Assembly: GCA_029204225.1 (NCBI GenBank)
Contig: CM055103.1
Coordinates: 22,808,663 to 22,872,662, forward strand
Length of the DNA: 64,000 bases
Source: Diphasiastrum complanatum
Taxonomy: Eukaryota; Streptophyta; Lycopodiopsida; Lycopodiales; Lycopodiaceae
Direction of reading: 5' to 3'
The notes below the pieces were generated by a model. The model saw nothing but the letters and a program-made list of their open reading frames with translations, ran no database searches and was not told where the DNA came from. Positions 12,351 through 25,529 of this stretch are shown here, piece after piece; the first letter of the stretch is position 1, and each line of letters starts with the position of its first letter. Position numbers and translations under genes: made by a program.

Positions 12351-13475
12351 ATGGCTTCAATCAGCAGCATACAGAGCAAGATCTGTTCAATTCTGGATTT
12401 TTCAAGGTCTAACTTTCTAGCATGGAAAGTTAAGACCTCGCTGATACTAAAGGGTGAAGGTTTATTCCCCTCGGTGGATGGCACAGAGGAGATGCCTACA
12501 ACATCAGGCAAAGAGATACGCGAGTGGAGAGAGAAAAATGACAAGGCAGTAGCCTTGCTATCTTCATCCATCCCACTTGACCTGGCTACACTCTCCAAGG
12601 CAAAGGAGATGTGGGATACACTGCTCACAAGATTTCAAACAAAATCATGAAGTCAAATAATGATGCTGGAAGATCAGCTGACCAACTTGCAGTGGGACGA
12701 CAAAGATCTCACTTCTTTTGTAAGGAAGATGAGATCTATTCTTGTCACTACACAATTCTAGAGTAGAAAATGTAGTGTCAGTTAGGAAGCAACTCACTGA
12801 CTGTTGAGAGCGTTACCTAGATCTTTCCAGACAACAAGAACCCTGCTTGTGAAAAAATCCTACAACGATCCTCGAAAAGGCAAGTGTCAAAATTTGAGAG
12901 GAAGTCGAGGCGAGAGAGCACCTTGATCACAAGGATGGTTTTGACCAAGCCCTCTACGACAACAAAGAAAAGACCAAGAAACAATTCAAGCCTAAGAGGG
13001 AGTCAAATCAAAGGTAGGATTGTGATCAGCAAGAAGAGGGGACTAGCAAAGGCAAGTGGAAGAACAAAGAGAGGTTGAAACAACAAGGTGGAGAAAAGAA
13101 GACTTGCGTGAGATGCTGACGAGATGGGCACACAGTTGATACATGTTGGCTCAATCCAAAAATTGAGTGTATCCACTGCCACAAGATGGGTCATGCAGCC
13201 ATGGACTATCGCCTGAACCCAAGGAACAAATCAGCACAGAATAGACAGGAGAACAACAACAGTTCATCCAATGTCGAGGAGTCTGAGAGCTCAAAAATGG
13301 GCGAAGAGAGATCGAACAGAAATTGTTCGACTGCCTACATTTGTGCAGACGAGTGTGTAGTGTCAACGCCTGACACACAGGAGGTGATCCTAGATTCAGG
13401 AGCTATCTCACACTTCATGATATCAAGGCGGATTATGTCTGATTTTCGAAGTGTTGATCCTTCAAGATCCATCGA
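12351..13475 (+). pseudogene. Copia gag and protease start, broken
   Basis: ATG at 12,351 (MASISSIQS) opens a gag reading frame with the UBN2-type LAWK and AKEMWDTLLTRFQ phrases, stopping at 12,648 (TGA). Later parts are in other frames: a Lys/Arg-rich linker (12,884-13,078) and two CX2CX4HX4C zinc knuckles. The last Cys of each knuckle region is altered in places; the second ends DYR where the duplicate copy has DCR. Protease follows with DSGAISHF at about 13,396. Homology stops at about 13,475, where the next piece of the polyprotein is inverted. Confidence 0.8.
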
Positions 13476-13910
13476 ATGGAGTGTGAGACATCTTACCCTT
13501 TAGACATGCATCACAGGGGGTTGAATTGTTCGCATTCGAGATGCTGACCCCTGTTATTGCTCCATGATGGCTTGCTTGGTAAAGTGCCATCAAATTCATG
13601 TGGCATAGTCTCTTGTGCCACAGAGTGTCTTGCAAATCATCATGAGTCTGATGCACTTGATCTGCAGGTAGGCATACCTTCAAGTGATATAGATTACCTT
13701 TTCTTCTACCTTGAGTGATCAGGGTACTGGTACTGGCATCCATAAATGTCACACGCATCCCTGCATCAGCTATTTTTGCCACAGAATGCAAGTCCTACTA
13801 TAGTGTAGGCACGAACAGAACGTTTTCAAGTCATTTGTCTCCGCCATTCGTGTTGAGCCAGAGTGAATCAATACCATTCACTTGATGTTTGGATCCATTT
13901 CCAATTGGCT
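13470..13910 (-). pseudogene. Inverted copia pre-integrase segment
   Basis: Reads on the minus strand from GNGSKHQVNG (about 13,905) through LITQGRRKGNLYHLK and the pre-integrase zinc region (LWHKRLCHMN ... CDACLKGKMS) to 13,470. In a normal element exactly this stretch would follow the protease that ends at 13,475 on the plus strand, so it looks like an inversion in place. From 13,911 to about 14,260 nothing recognisable is seen. Confidence 0.75.
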
Positions 13911-14261
13911 CGTTGATGACTTGCTTCCAATTGCTCAGGCAAATGATTCAAAGGATGATGTACACGAGCTTAGTATTTTTTGAGACATGATGTGAATGCC
14001 ACACAAGGGGTTACTGAACGGCAGTGAGATGAAGATGGAGTGGGTGTGATAGGGGGTGTTGTAATCTCAGAAGTGGTGAAGGTGGATAGATGGAAGGGGC
14101 TAGATGGATCAAAATTTCTTTGCTCATTATTGTCGCACTTTTGTTAACAGAAGTTTTCGACTTGGCGTTTCTTGCAGCTGTTTGAATTCTTCACAGAGTT
14201 CAAGAACTCTTCAAGCAGTCACGAACATATAGAGGCGTGTATGGCCTTGTTTTTGCGCGTG

Positions 14262-15184
14262 GAGAGAGAAAAATGACAAGACAGTAGTCTTGCTATCTTC
14301 ATCCATCGAAGTTAGTCTCACACTTGCCCTGGCTACACTCTCCAAGGCAAAGGAGATGTGGGATACACTGCTCACAAGATTTCAAACGAAATCACGAAGT
14401 CAAATAATGATGCTGGAAGATCAACTGACCAACTTGCAGTGGGATGGCAAAGATCTCATTTCTTTTGTAAGGAAGATGAAAGATCTATTCCTATCACTAC
14501 ACAATTTTGGAACAGAAAATGTAGTGTCAGCTAAGAAGCAGCTCACTTACCTATTGAGAGCCTTACCCAGATCTTTCCAAACAACCAGAACTCTGCTTGC
14601 GAAGATCCTACAATGACCCTCAAAAAGGTAATTGTCGAAATTCGAGAGGAAGTCGAGGCGAGGGAGCACCTTGATCACAAGGATAGTTCTGACCAGGCCC
14701 TCCATGACAACAAAGAAAAGACCAAGAAACAATTCAAGCCTAAGAGGGAGTCAAATCAAAGGCAAGATCATGATCAACAAGTAGAGGGGACCAGCAAAGG
14801 CAAGTGGAAGAACAAAGAGAAGTCTAAATAGCAAAGTGGAGAGAAGAAGACTTGCGTGAGGTGCAGACAAGATGGGCACACAGTTGATACATGCTGGCTC
14901 AATCCAAAAATTGAGTGTATCCACTGTCACAAGAAGGGTCATGCAGCCATGGACTGTCGTCTGAACCCAAGGAACAAATCAGCACAGAACAGATAGGAGA
15001 ACAACAGCAGTTTGTCCTATGTCGAGGACCCTGAGAACTCGAAAATGGACGAAGAGAGATCGAACAGAAATTATTCGATCATCTACATTTGCACAGATGT
15101 GTGTGCAGCGTCAATGCTTGACACATAGGAGGTGGTCCTAGATTCAGGAGCTACCTCACACTTCGTGACATCAAGGCGAATTAT
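14262..15184 (+). pseudogene. Second copy of copia gag-protease start
   Basis: A direct duplicate of about 12,529-13,445, differing by scattered substitutions and a short insertion near 14,310. This copy is better preserved: gag helix region, Lys-rich linker, two intact CX2CX4HX4C knuckles (CVRCRQDGHTVDTC and CIHCHKKGHAAMDC, about 14,856-14,955), then DSGATSHF at about 15,140. It lacks the gag N-terminus and ends abruptly at 15,184. Confidence 0.8.
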
Positions 15185-15610
15185 GCATCATCCTCTTCTT
15201 TGGCCTCCTTGGAATGCTTCTTCTTTCCATTGGTCTTTTTCTTGCCTTTGAATGAGAAATTGGCTTTTTCATCACCATCCTGCAAAGACATTGAGATCAT
15301 TCTTGCATTGGTGTGCATCATCCTACACTCTTCAGCCACTAATACACTATGAAGCTTTTCTATAGTAGGCAAAGAGTCTTGGATTGCAAAGCCTTGGACC
15401 AAATTTGAAAATCCCTCCCTAGACCATTAAGGACAATTTGTACAAGCTCTCCATCTTGAATCTTCTCTCCAATGAAAGCCAACTCCCTATTTAGAGATTC
15501 GACTCTTAGCACATAATCATGTGCACTCTCATCACTTCTCTTCATGCTTTGCAAATCTAGATCCCAATGTGGTATCTCATTATTTACAAAATCAAAGGCC
15601 CTCAAATCTA
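15181..15610 (-). pseudogene. Gag fragment of a different copia family, antisense
   Basis: Minus strand shows UBN2-type gag helices (HWDLDLQSMKRSDES; IQDGELVQIVLNGLG) and, after a frameshift near 15,400, the segment LPTIEKLHSVLVAEE with a Lys-rich tail. No zinc knuckle remains. The wording is closest to the gag at 35.0 kb (IQRVLPSVVDLQEILLVEE). It abuts the previous element head to head at about 15,183. Confidence 0.7.
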
Positions 15611-18258
15611 TTTCTCACTTTTTTAATTAATCTTTTATTTCTTAATAATTTCTCGAATATAAGACATCAGACTGGTATATATGAATTCTTTCCAAGATGA
15701 AGTTATTCTTTTGAAAGATTATTATGTCATATAAATTACTACTTTTGTGAATAGACTATGGAATTCAGATAAATTCTAAGGTTAAAGTGTTTCAATTTTT
15801 TAAGCCTAGAATATCTCTTTGTGTATAGATGGATTTTGATAGAATGATTGTATTGTCACTCAAATGAAATTGAAAGAAAAGTCTTTCTGTAATAGAGTGA
15901 ATCCTTTAGTGGAAGCACTTATTACTGACTTTTCTTGGATTTAAATATTTCCATATATCATCTTTCCAGTTAAAAGGAGGGGTGAAGTGGTGGGATAAAA
16001 TTCTATACGGGAATCTATAGGTTGCATAGTTTTTGGAAGAGAACCAACTGTGGTATAGGAATGAGATTTGGTTTGAAAGTAATTTCGGATAGATTCAAAA
16101 TAAGATACATAATTGGAACTTTTCGAATAAGAGAAATTTTCTAGGGATTGTGTGACAATCTGGATCTAGAATAGGTTTAGATTTGAATCATTATCTATAA
16201 GTAGTACAGTAAAAGGTCAAAGGTTACTAATTCCATTTTGATTGAAATAGAAGTAAGTTTGATTACAATTTAAATCTGAGAGTTCTATATTGGGTCAACC
16301 TAGTCTTAGTTTAATGCTAAGATCAGAGAGGGGTTGATTGAGTGGAAGAAACTATGTAATTAGTGGTAAACTGGGTTGGAAAACTGCTGAGAGTGAATGT
16401 TATTCATCTTAGAGATTTTTCGGATATGTTATTTACTCATGAGAAATAGAAATTCTTTTGTAGCTGAGTTAGAAGATCTCAGTGAGATATGTGAGTAACA
16501 TATGTGGGTTTTGGAGAATCTGCCAGATAAGAATGTGTTTATGTACTGGGTCATAGTGAGATTATTCACATACGTGCATGATTAATCTTGTATGAATCTA
16601 CTGTGCATTCTTGATTACTAGAGTTATTTGGTACACTTAGCCTAGTCGGTGAACATAATCATATGATCAAGTATTGTTTTGACAGATACTTGTAGAGTTG
16701 ACAAATCTTTGAAAGGAAGATTTATGGATTAACTTATGAATGATTTGGATATGGATCTAAATGTGGTGTTATGCTAGTATAATTAAGATCTGCACCTATA
16801 CATTTGAGATTTCTGAATCATTGGCAATTAACTTGAGTAGTTGGTTACTCCAGGATGAAGTTAATTGGTAAAATGATCAGTGTGAAGGGGATTCACCAGA
16901 AACTGATAGTTTGTTAATTATATTGCTTATAAGATGCATGATTAGTGAATCATTTGGGTTCATCAGTTCAAATTATGTGCATTGGATATACAATATTCTT
17001 GGGATAGAGTATTCCTCAGTAAATGAATAGACTCAGCTCATTAGTGATTGTATCCCAGTGAGCTCAATTGGATAGCAAATCACAATAAATCCGAGAATAA
17101 TATCTGAATTGATATTCAGCAGGACTTTGGATATCTAGATTTGATTCTAGATGGTAATCTAAAGTTTTTTGTAGTTGAAGATGATTGTCATTTTGGTATG
17201 CGTTCAGTCTTTAATTACCAGTGGTTTATAGAACTTGAATTTTGCACTTCAGGTAAAGAATCCTGTTTGAAGAATATTCCTAAATCCAGTATTTTCTTAA
17301 TGAAAAGATTTTATGAATGATTCTTACTTTTTCTGAGTTATGTTGGACACATATTCCAGTATCATGTAAATGATTAAGTATGGTTTTGGATTCCAGAAAA
17401 TTATGATTGACAAATCATATGAATCTAAATATTTATAATTGACGGATCATAAATAGATAGATAATTATTGTCAGAGGATTGTACAGAATTGTGATGATTA
17501 AAATTGAGTAAGAATTCAAATCAGTATTTTGAATCTCTCTACTCTAGTATTTTTTTTGAGAACCTATGGATCTCACAAACATTATTTTATTTATCCAGTA
17601 TATGCTATTCTGCTACAGTTTATGGTTTGCAAATAAATGCTTGAGTACAATTCTTCATTTGATTGGATCTCTAGTTACCTTAGGAGATAGACAAGTCTAT
17701 TAAGATGAATGAATGTTATTTTCTTGCATTTGGTGCTAGAAACAGAAGAATTTAACTCAAAAGAGTATTTGGGGTACTCAAAGTTGAGTTTTAATCATTC
17801 TATATCTTAATGATTCTCCCAGAGATTCTAGTTAAATGAATTATCATATCTTAGAATTGGATTCTAAGGATAGTTGTACTTGGAAATTTTTTATGAATTA
17901 TCTATCAAAGTTTGTAGATGATTTCAGTCTATAATAATTACTTTTTCTTTAACTTTAATCTCCTAAGTTAGATAATATTTCATTCAGTTGGTTTATGTAA
18001 GTGTTTTACATGAAGGTGATGTTACTAACTTGTGTTGAGTGTAAACCAGTTGAGAAAATATATCTCTTAGTGTGCTTTTCAAACTAGGGTTTGTACTCCA
18101 GAGTAGAGATTAGCGATTGAAAATAGTTTTTCTTTGAGTACTTATTTGATATGACAGTCAGACTAAGGATAATGATTTTTGCGGTTATTATTGAAAGTTA
18201 AAGGAACTGTCCCTGTAATTTTTTCTTGTTTTGAGGAGCTTCTAAGAATAGAAGCAGT
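15611..18258. other. ORF desert, possible heavily mutated element body
   Basis: About 2.6 kb with no ORF of even 60 codons on either strand and many TAG/TGA/TAA triplets. It ends in a polypurine tract and an LTR start (18,259-18,274), so by position it should be the internal part of an LTR element. I cannot read any gag or pol motif in it. Confidence 0.4.
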
Positions 18259-18273
18259 TTAAGGAGGGAAGAA
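18259..18273 (+). other. Polypurine tract
   Basis: AAGGAGGGAAGAA directly precedes TGTCATGGCC. This is the usual plus-strand priming site placed at the 3' LTR boundary. Confidence 0.6.
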
Positions 18274-18812
18274 TGTCATGGCCATATTCGGTTAAGGACA
18301 TGAAATAGTCCAGCCCTCCAGTATTTGAGATTATTGGTCATGCCAAGATTTTATACCATGTCGAGGCCTGTTTGTGATTAATTACCTTGAGAGGACCCAG
18401 ACAATCTAATTGAGACATATGGAGTATTGCATGTTTGTGTGACGGATATAGGCAGGAGGACTGCATGAAGAGATGTGATCTATTTATAGTTGACTTGCAT
18501 GGGGGTTGCATGGTTTCATGCACAGGACTCTACTCTCTATATAATGCTTCTTGGTTTCCAAGGGGAGGCTCGAACTTGAGACCAAAGAGACTTTGGATGC
18601 ACAGGACTCTACTCTCTATATAATGAGGTAGGGATTCTCTCGTCGACATATTGAGCTTAGGTTACCAGTTTCTCTCTTCTTCTCTTGTCTCACATGGCAT
18701 GGCTTGGGGGCTAGATCCAGGTTTGATCTAGGATTGGTTGGGCGGTTTGGCTCCATAGTCTCTTCTATTGTGTTCTCCTACCCTCATCTTAGGGGAAATC
18801 CTTTAGGGTCTT
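18274..18812 (+). repeat. LTR start (3' LTR), gypsy-like, truncated by microsatellite
   Basis: Begins TGTCATGGCC after the polypurine tract. Contains two copies of a 28-bp promoter-like phrase (see next entry). No matching upstream LTR or clear end is seen; the sequence runs into the (AC)n(TC)n array. Assignment to gypsy rests on the polypurine/TGTCATGG arrangement and is tentative. Confidence 0.5.
18519..18625 (+). promoter_or_regulatory. Duplicated TATA-type element in the LTR
   Basis: TGCACAGGACTCTACTCTCT followed by ATATAATG occurs at 18,519-18,546 and again at 18,598-18,625, 79 bp apart. Each carries a TATATAAT box. An LTR promoter with two candidate start sites is a reasonable inference. 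Confidence 0.45.
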
Positions 18813-19840
<1,028 letters not shown>

Positions 19841-20115
19841 AAACTATTATTTTGCAACTGTGAAGTGAAATATAAACTACATACATCACATACTAGTGTA
19901 AGTGCCCTAGATGTTAGACTATGTTTTCAAATGTCACACGAGTTAAAATGTGCTTGTTGTTTGTTCTTGTGCATGACATATATTGGGAGGTACAAGAAGC
20001 TACCTCTTTAAGCAATTATGTTCATCTTAATACAATCTAAGGCAATATTGGAACCTTTGCAACTTAGGTCGACCTAGAGGCTCATCTACCTCATCAAAAG
20101 GACAAACTCATGAAG
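19841..20115 (+). repeat. Duplicated noncoding segment, copy 1
   Basis: About 220 bp starting 'aactattattttgcaactgt' match 20,733-20,955 nearly base for base. The final phrase, from 'tttgcaacttagg' to 'ctacctcatcaa', matches 21,158-21,206. Confidence 0.8.
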
Positions 20116-20732
20116 GTCTTGAATTATTAACAATGATTTCATTCTCACCTTCCATGTAGAATAGTTAGTTGGATTTAGCCTCTCACTAGATTCCAAGAGA
20201 TATCCATTGATAGATCTCATCTTTATCTAACTCCTTGTACACAAAGTATTAAAAGGCTCCAGGTATGGTGGTATGGGACACCATGGCTTATTCTAGATCT
20301 AGATTTTGTTTTTCAATATCTTATTCTAATTTTTTTTTAAATTCTGGATTTCACATTTTTCACCAAAAAAAAAAGAATTACATTTTTTCAATTTTTTTGA
20401 CAGATATATGCATGTGGACAACCAATGATCGGTTGCCACATAATGATGCACATTCTGCACAGAATGTGTGCCTACATTATCCATCCGATTGGTATGGTGA
20501 TATTTTTGAGTTTTAGATCTTCATAGTTATCTAGAGCATACACAAATCAATGTATGAGGATTTGTGTATAATTTTTTGTTTTGTACAAACAAAATATTTG
20601 ATTTGATTGTATCAACACATGATTTTCTAACAATTGAGTATTTCACGACTGGATAATGTGATGTGAATTGTAATAGTTGCAATTAGCAGAGGTCCAAAGT
20701 CATTTACTTTTAATTTGCACATTTTGATCGTG

Positions 20733-21215
20733 TTAAACTATTATTTGCCAACTGTGAAGTGAAATATAAATTACATACATCACATACTAGTGTAAGTGCC
20801 TTAGATGTTAGACTATGTTTTCAAATGTCACACGGGTTAAAATGTGCTTGTTGTTTGTTCTTGTGCATGATATATATTGGCTGAGGTACAAGAAGCTACC
20901 TCTTTAAGCAATTACGTTCATCTTAATACAATGTAAGGCAAGATTGCAAGTGCTCATCAAGTGAATGCAATTCTAGTCAAGATTGTGTTCAAATTTGCTT
21001 GATTTGTGAGATAGTTTGGATTGATTATTGCATGATGATTCAACCTGATCTTGTAGGAATGATTTGAAGAAGTATTTATGTGCATATGATTTCTTTTGGT
21101 TTAGGTTAGGTGAATCATGTATCCTTGTGAAGTCAAGATCAAGGAGGAGGCAATTTTAGATCCTTTGCAACTTAGGTCCACCTAGAGGCTCATCTACCTC
21201 ATCAAGGAAAAACTC
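20733..21215 (+). repeat. Duplicated noncoding segment, copy 2, with insert
   Basis: Same sequence as 19,841-20,115 but split by about 200 bp (about 20,955-21,155) absent from copy 1. Between the two copies (20,116-20,732) nothing is recognised. Confidence 0.75.
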
Positions 21216-21743
<528 letters not shown>

Positions 21744-22161
21744 CCCTCCCTCAATGACAGCTTTGTTAGAGGTGTGGTGTTACTTCATGCTTAACCAAGT
21801 ACGTCACACTAAAACTACATTATACTCCTAACTCTAATGATGTGGCATTTATGCTAGCAATTAGTGCAAAAATATGATGTCATCAAATGGAGAATGTGTG
21901 GAACAATTCCATAACCCTCCCTTGAGCCAAACATCCACTAGAATATGCAAAACAAATTGCTCACTGCATCATGTCCAAGAGCTATGCCAAGGATAATATC
22001 CTTCCCTGAAACTGCAAATATCCGCAAACTACCTCATATTGAAAATATCACCTTACTTCTGCATCCAAGGAACCACCTTCTAGGATACCTATTCCAAGTT
22101 TAGCAATCCTGCAACAACTTTCTGAATCCAATAGAAGATAAAGTACATGCGCACAAAGTTA

Positions 22162-22990
22162 TTACCAAGCATCTGCTTCATCATAAGTCTTTTCAGCTAC
22201 AGCTGTTAAGTTCACTTTCTCTTTTTCTTTATCACTTTCAGTGGACTTCTTTGACTTAAGATCCGCTTTCATCTTTAAACATTGATTCTTATAATGTCCC
22301 ATCTTTCCACAATAAAAGCACTTAACATTCTTTTTACTCTTAGAACTGCCTTCATCACTTTTAGATTTACTAGTTTGATTAGCTTTCCACTTAGTAAATA
22401 AATATTGTAACAACTGAATGTTGCATCCTATGTTCTTCTCCAAGTAATGAAGCTATCATCATTTCTAATGACTGATTAGGCAAGTTTTTGAGTGTAAAAA
22501 TGACACTACTATACTCAGCTGGCATGCTATTCAATAACACGGCCATAGCATCATCTTTGGGAACATTAGAACCAATTCTAGCAAGCTGATTCGTTATTGA
22601 CTTCATATGATTCACGTGATCATTTAAGCTCATTCCACTTTCTAGCTTTAATGCGAAAAATTGCTGCTTAAGAAAAATTTATTATTTTTAGAACGTGCTC
22701 CAAATATAGCTTCCAATGATTTTCATATTTCATGAGCAGTCTTAGATAGGTCCAAATCATAAATTTGAGAATCAGCCAAACCAAGACCAATGTAAGCAAT
22801 AGCTCTCTTATCATGCAAATCAATACTAGAAAAATCACCGGAATCTTGTTGCTTAACTTTGGAACCCTCAACAAGATCCCACAGATTTTTCTCAGTCAAT
22901 AATAATCTCATCTTGACTTGCCATGTATGAAAGTTCTTACCATCAAATTTATCAAATAAAGTTCTTTGATCCATTATAGCCAACTTCAAT
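22162..22990 (-). pseudogene. Copia gag, minus strand, pol missing
   Basis: From 22,989 leftward: MDQRTLFDKFDGKNFHTWQ (about 22,970), LWDLVEG, a helical middle part (MSLNDHVNHMKSITNQLARI, about 22,630), and a zinc knuckle CFYCGKMGHYKNQC (about 22,320) in a Lys/Ser-rich region. Frames shift near 22,700 and 22,420. Between the gag end and the polypurine tract at about 21,745 there is no protease, integrase or RT, so pol is deleted. Confidence 0.85.
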
Positions 22991-23339
22991 GACGTAAATG
23001 AATGATCAATTCAAGAATTTTCTGCAAGTGTTTTACTTAGCTAACTAATGATAAGTGCACGTAATCGAGGGAGACGGCATAAGACGTCACCTCGACTAGG
23101 CTTATCACTTGGTTAGTTTGTAAAACCAATTTGACCTCTTAATTTCTTGAAAAACATTCACTTCAATCTATATATATATTTTGTACTTAGCATGACAATC
23201 AATTCAGTCATGTACAGCTTTTGTTCCGTACTGTTGAACTTTGAAGTACAACAACGAGAAGAAGAAGCAGTTCCAGCAGCAAGCCAATGCTGCTACAACC
23301 AGTCACTCGATCTAGGAACAAGATAAAGATGAAACAACC
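22991..23339. other. Noncoding junction between two copia fragments
   Basis: Contains a short AT repeat (tatatatatatttt, about 23,170). No LTR end or priming site found. Confidence 0.3.
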
Positions 23340-25197
23340 TTCATGACCAAGGTTGGAGAGCAGCAGGATATCGACTCTTAGTATCTGGACTCCGGAGCAA
23401 CTCAACACATGACTCACCATTGAGACTGATTCCAGGACTACAAAGCATTCACCCACTCAAGAGTTGTGCAGCTTGGAGATAACTCATCTCATTCTATCGA
23501 AGGTGAAGGAACAATCAAAGTCGAATTCAAGAAAGATGATGTAAAGTTGTTGTCCAATGTTCTTCATGCTCCTAACCTTACAAAGAACCTACTTTCAATA
23601 AATAGAATCACTAATTCTGGTCAAAGGGTTAAATTTGATACAGAGGGTTGTACCATACTCGACAAGTCTAGGAAGGTTTAGCCTTCGGTAGACGATGTGG
23701 CTACCACTACAAGATTGCCAAGCTCTTCATACATCAACTTCTGAATCGACTGATATGCTTTGGCATTTCAAATTAGGCCATCTAAACTTCAATAATATTC
23801 AGCAAATGTTGACTCAGAACTTAGTGCAAGATCTTCCTTCTATTAGCATACCAATTTCTCCTTGTGAAAGCTGTATTATCAGCAAGCATGCAAGAAGTCC
23901 CTTCATTTATGATTCAGTTCATACTTCTAAAGGTTTGCTTGATCTTGTACATAGCGACATCTGTGGCCCAATGCAGACTGCTTTCACAGGGAGAGCCATT
24001 TATTTCCTAACTTTCATTGATGATTTCTCTCGACGAACTATCACTTATTTCTTGAAGAACAAATCCAAAGCTTTCAAGTTCTTCAAACAGTTCAAGGCAT
24101 CTGCTGAAAATCAGACTCAAAGAAAGATCAAAGCTCTACGTACTGATGGAGGGGGAGAATCAATCTCCATCAAATTCAAGGACTTCTGCAAGGCAAATGG
24201 AATACATCAGCAATACACAGCTAGCTATTCACCTCAATCCAATGGTGTGGCTGAAAAGAAGAATCAGACACTTATCGAAAGTGTCAAGAGCATGATGGCC
24301 CATGCTTCTCTTCCAAAATTTTTTTTGGACAGAAGCTGTTAGTACAACAGCCTATCTACAAAACTGATCTATCACCAAAGCTCTGAATGAGGAAATACCC
24401 TATGAGGTGTGGACAGGACCAAAGCCATCACTCAAGCATATCCAAGTGTTTGGATGCATTGCCTACGTTCAGATCCCTGAAGAGCTAAGGAAAAAGCTAG
24501 ATGATACCAGCAGAATATTGGCTACTCCCCATATCACAAGGCATACAAGCTCTACAATGTGGACACTCAGAAATTGTTCACCAGTAGAGATGTCATTTTT
24601 GTGGAATACAAATTTATCGACCACAAGGAAAAAGCTCCATCAACTTCCAGTCCAAGAGTCGACAACTTCAAACTCAGGACGGATACAAGCTCGACACTGA
24701 CTCCTCCGACAATGAGTCAGACAAGTCAAATCGCATCAGAGGACCGTAGTTCAACCCAGAAGATCAAACCGGTCCATACAACCCCCATCCCGATTTATGG
24801 ATGATCCAGTCTATTACTTTGTAGAAGAACCAACCATAGTTTCAGAGGCAATGCCGACACCTGATGCTGATCATTGGAAAGCTGCAATGGACATCGAATT
24901 CGATTCTCTTATGGAGAATCAAACATGGAAGTGTTTCTGAGTTGCCAAATGATCGAAACCCGATTCCATGCAAATGGATTTTCAAGGCAAAGTATGATAT
25001 TGAAGGAAGACTCAATCGATACAAGTCCAGGCTTGTCGCCAAAGGCTTCTCCCAAATCCCAGATCTAGATTATTCGGAGACCTTCAGCCCTGTCATTAAG
25101 CATGTTTTGATTCGCCTACTACTCTCCTTTACAGCTGCAGCCAATCTCAAAATCCACTAAATGGATGTTCAGACTGCCTTCTTCAACGGAACTATCT
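23340..25197 (+). pseudogene. Copia pol fragment (protease to start of RT)
   Basis: Protease LDSGATQHMTHH at about 23,385, interrupted by in-frame stops. The protease tail is VLHAPNLTKNLLSINR (23,466-23,681). A 215-codon open stretch (23,695-24,342) holds the pre-integrase zinc region (WHFKLGHLN ... CESCIISKHA) and the integrase core with D (VHSDICGP), D (RTDGGGE) and E (NGVAEKKN). The Int-RT linker and RT start (CKWIFKAKYD; RLVAKGFSQ) follow in another frame to 25,160. Homology ends in QMDVQTAFF-like text at 25,197; RT catalytic region and RNase H are absent. Confidence 0.88.
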
Positions 25198-25515
25198 TGC
25201 TGGCGCTCTTCGTCCACAGAGTGTTTGGCGAATCATCATGAGTCTGATGCACTTGATTTGCAGGCAAGCGTATCTTCAGGTGATATATAGATTACCGTTT
25301 CTTCTGTCTTGAGTGACCATGGTACTAATAACATTGCATGCTTCATCAAAAAATGTCACACGCATCCCTGCATCAACTATCCTTGCCATAGAAAGCAAGT
25401 CTGCTGTAGTGTAGGCATGAACAAAACGTCTTCAAGTCGCCTGTCTCTGCCATTCATGTTGAGAGTGAACCAATACCGTTCACTTGACGTTTCGATCCAT
25501 CTCCAAGAACAATGA
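25198..25515 (-). pseudogene. Antisense copia protease-tail/pre-integrase scrap
   Basis: The same polyprotein segment as the inverted piece at 13,470-13,910, antisense here too, with high nucleotide similarity. It extends further toward the protease (DPSRF then VLGDGSK at about 25,510-25,490). It is inserted exactly where the preceding plus-strand RT stops. Confidence 0.75.
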
Positions 25516-25529
25516 ATCTTGAAGGATCA

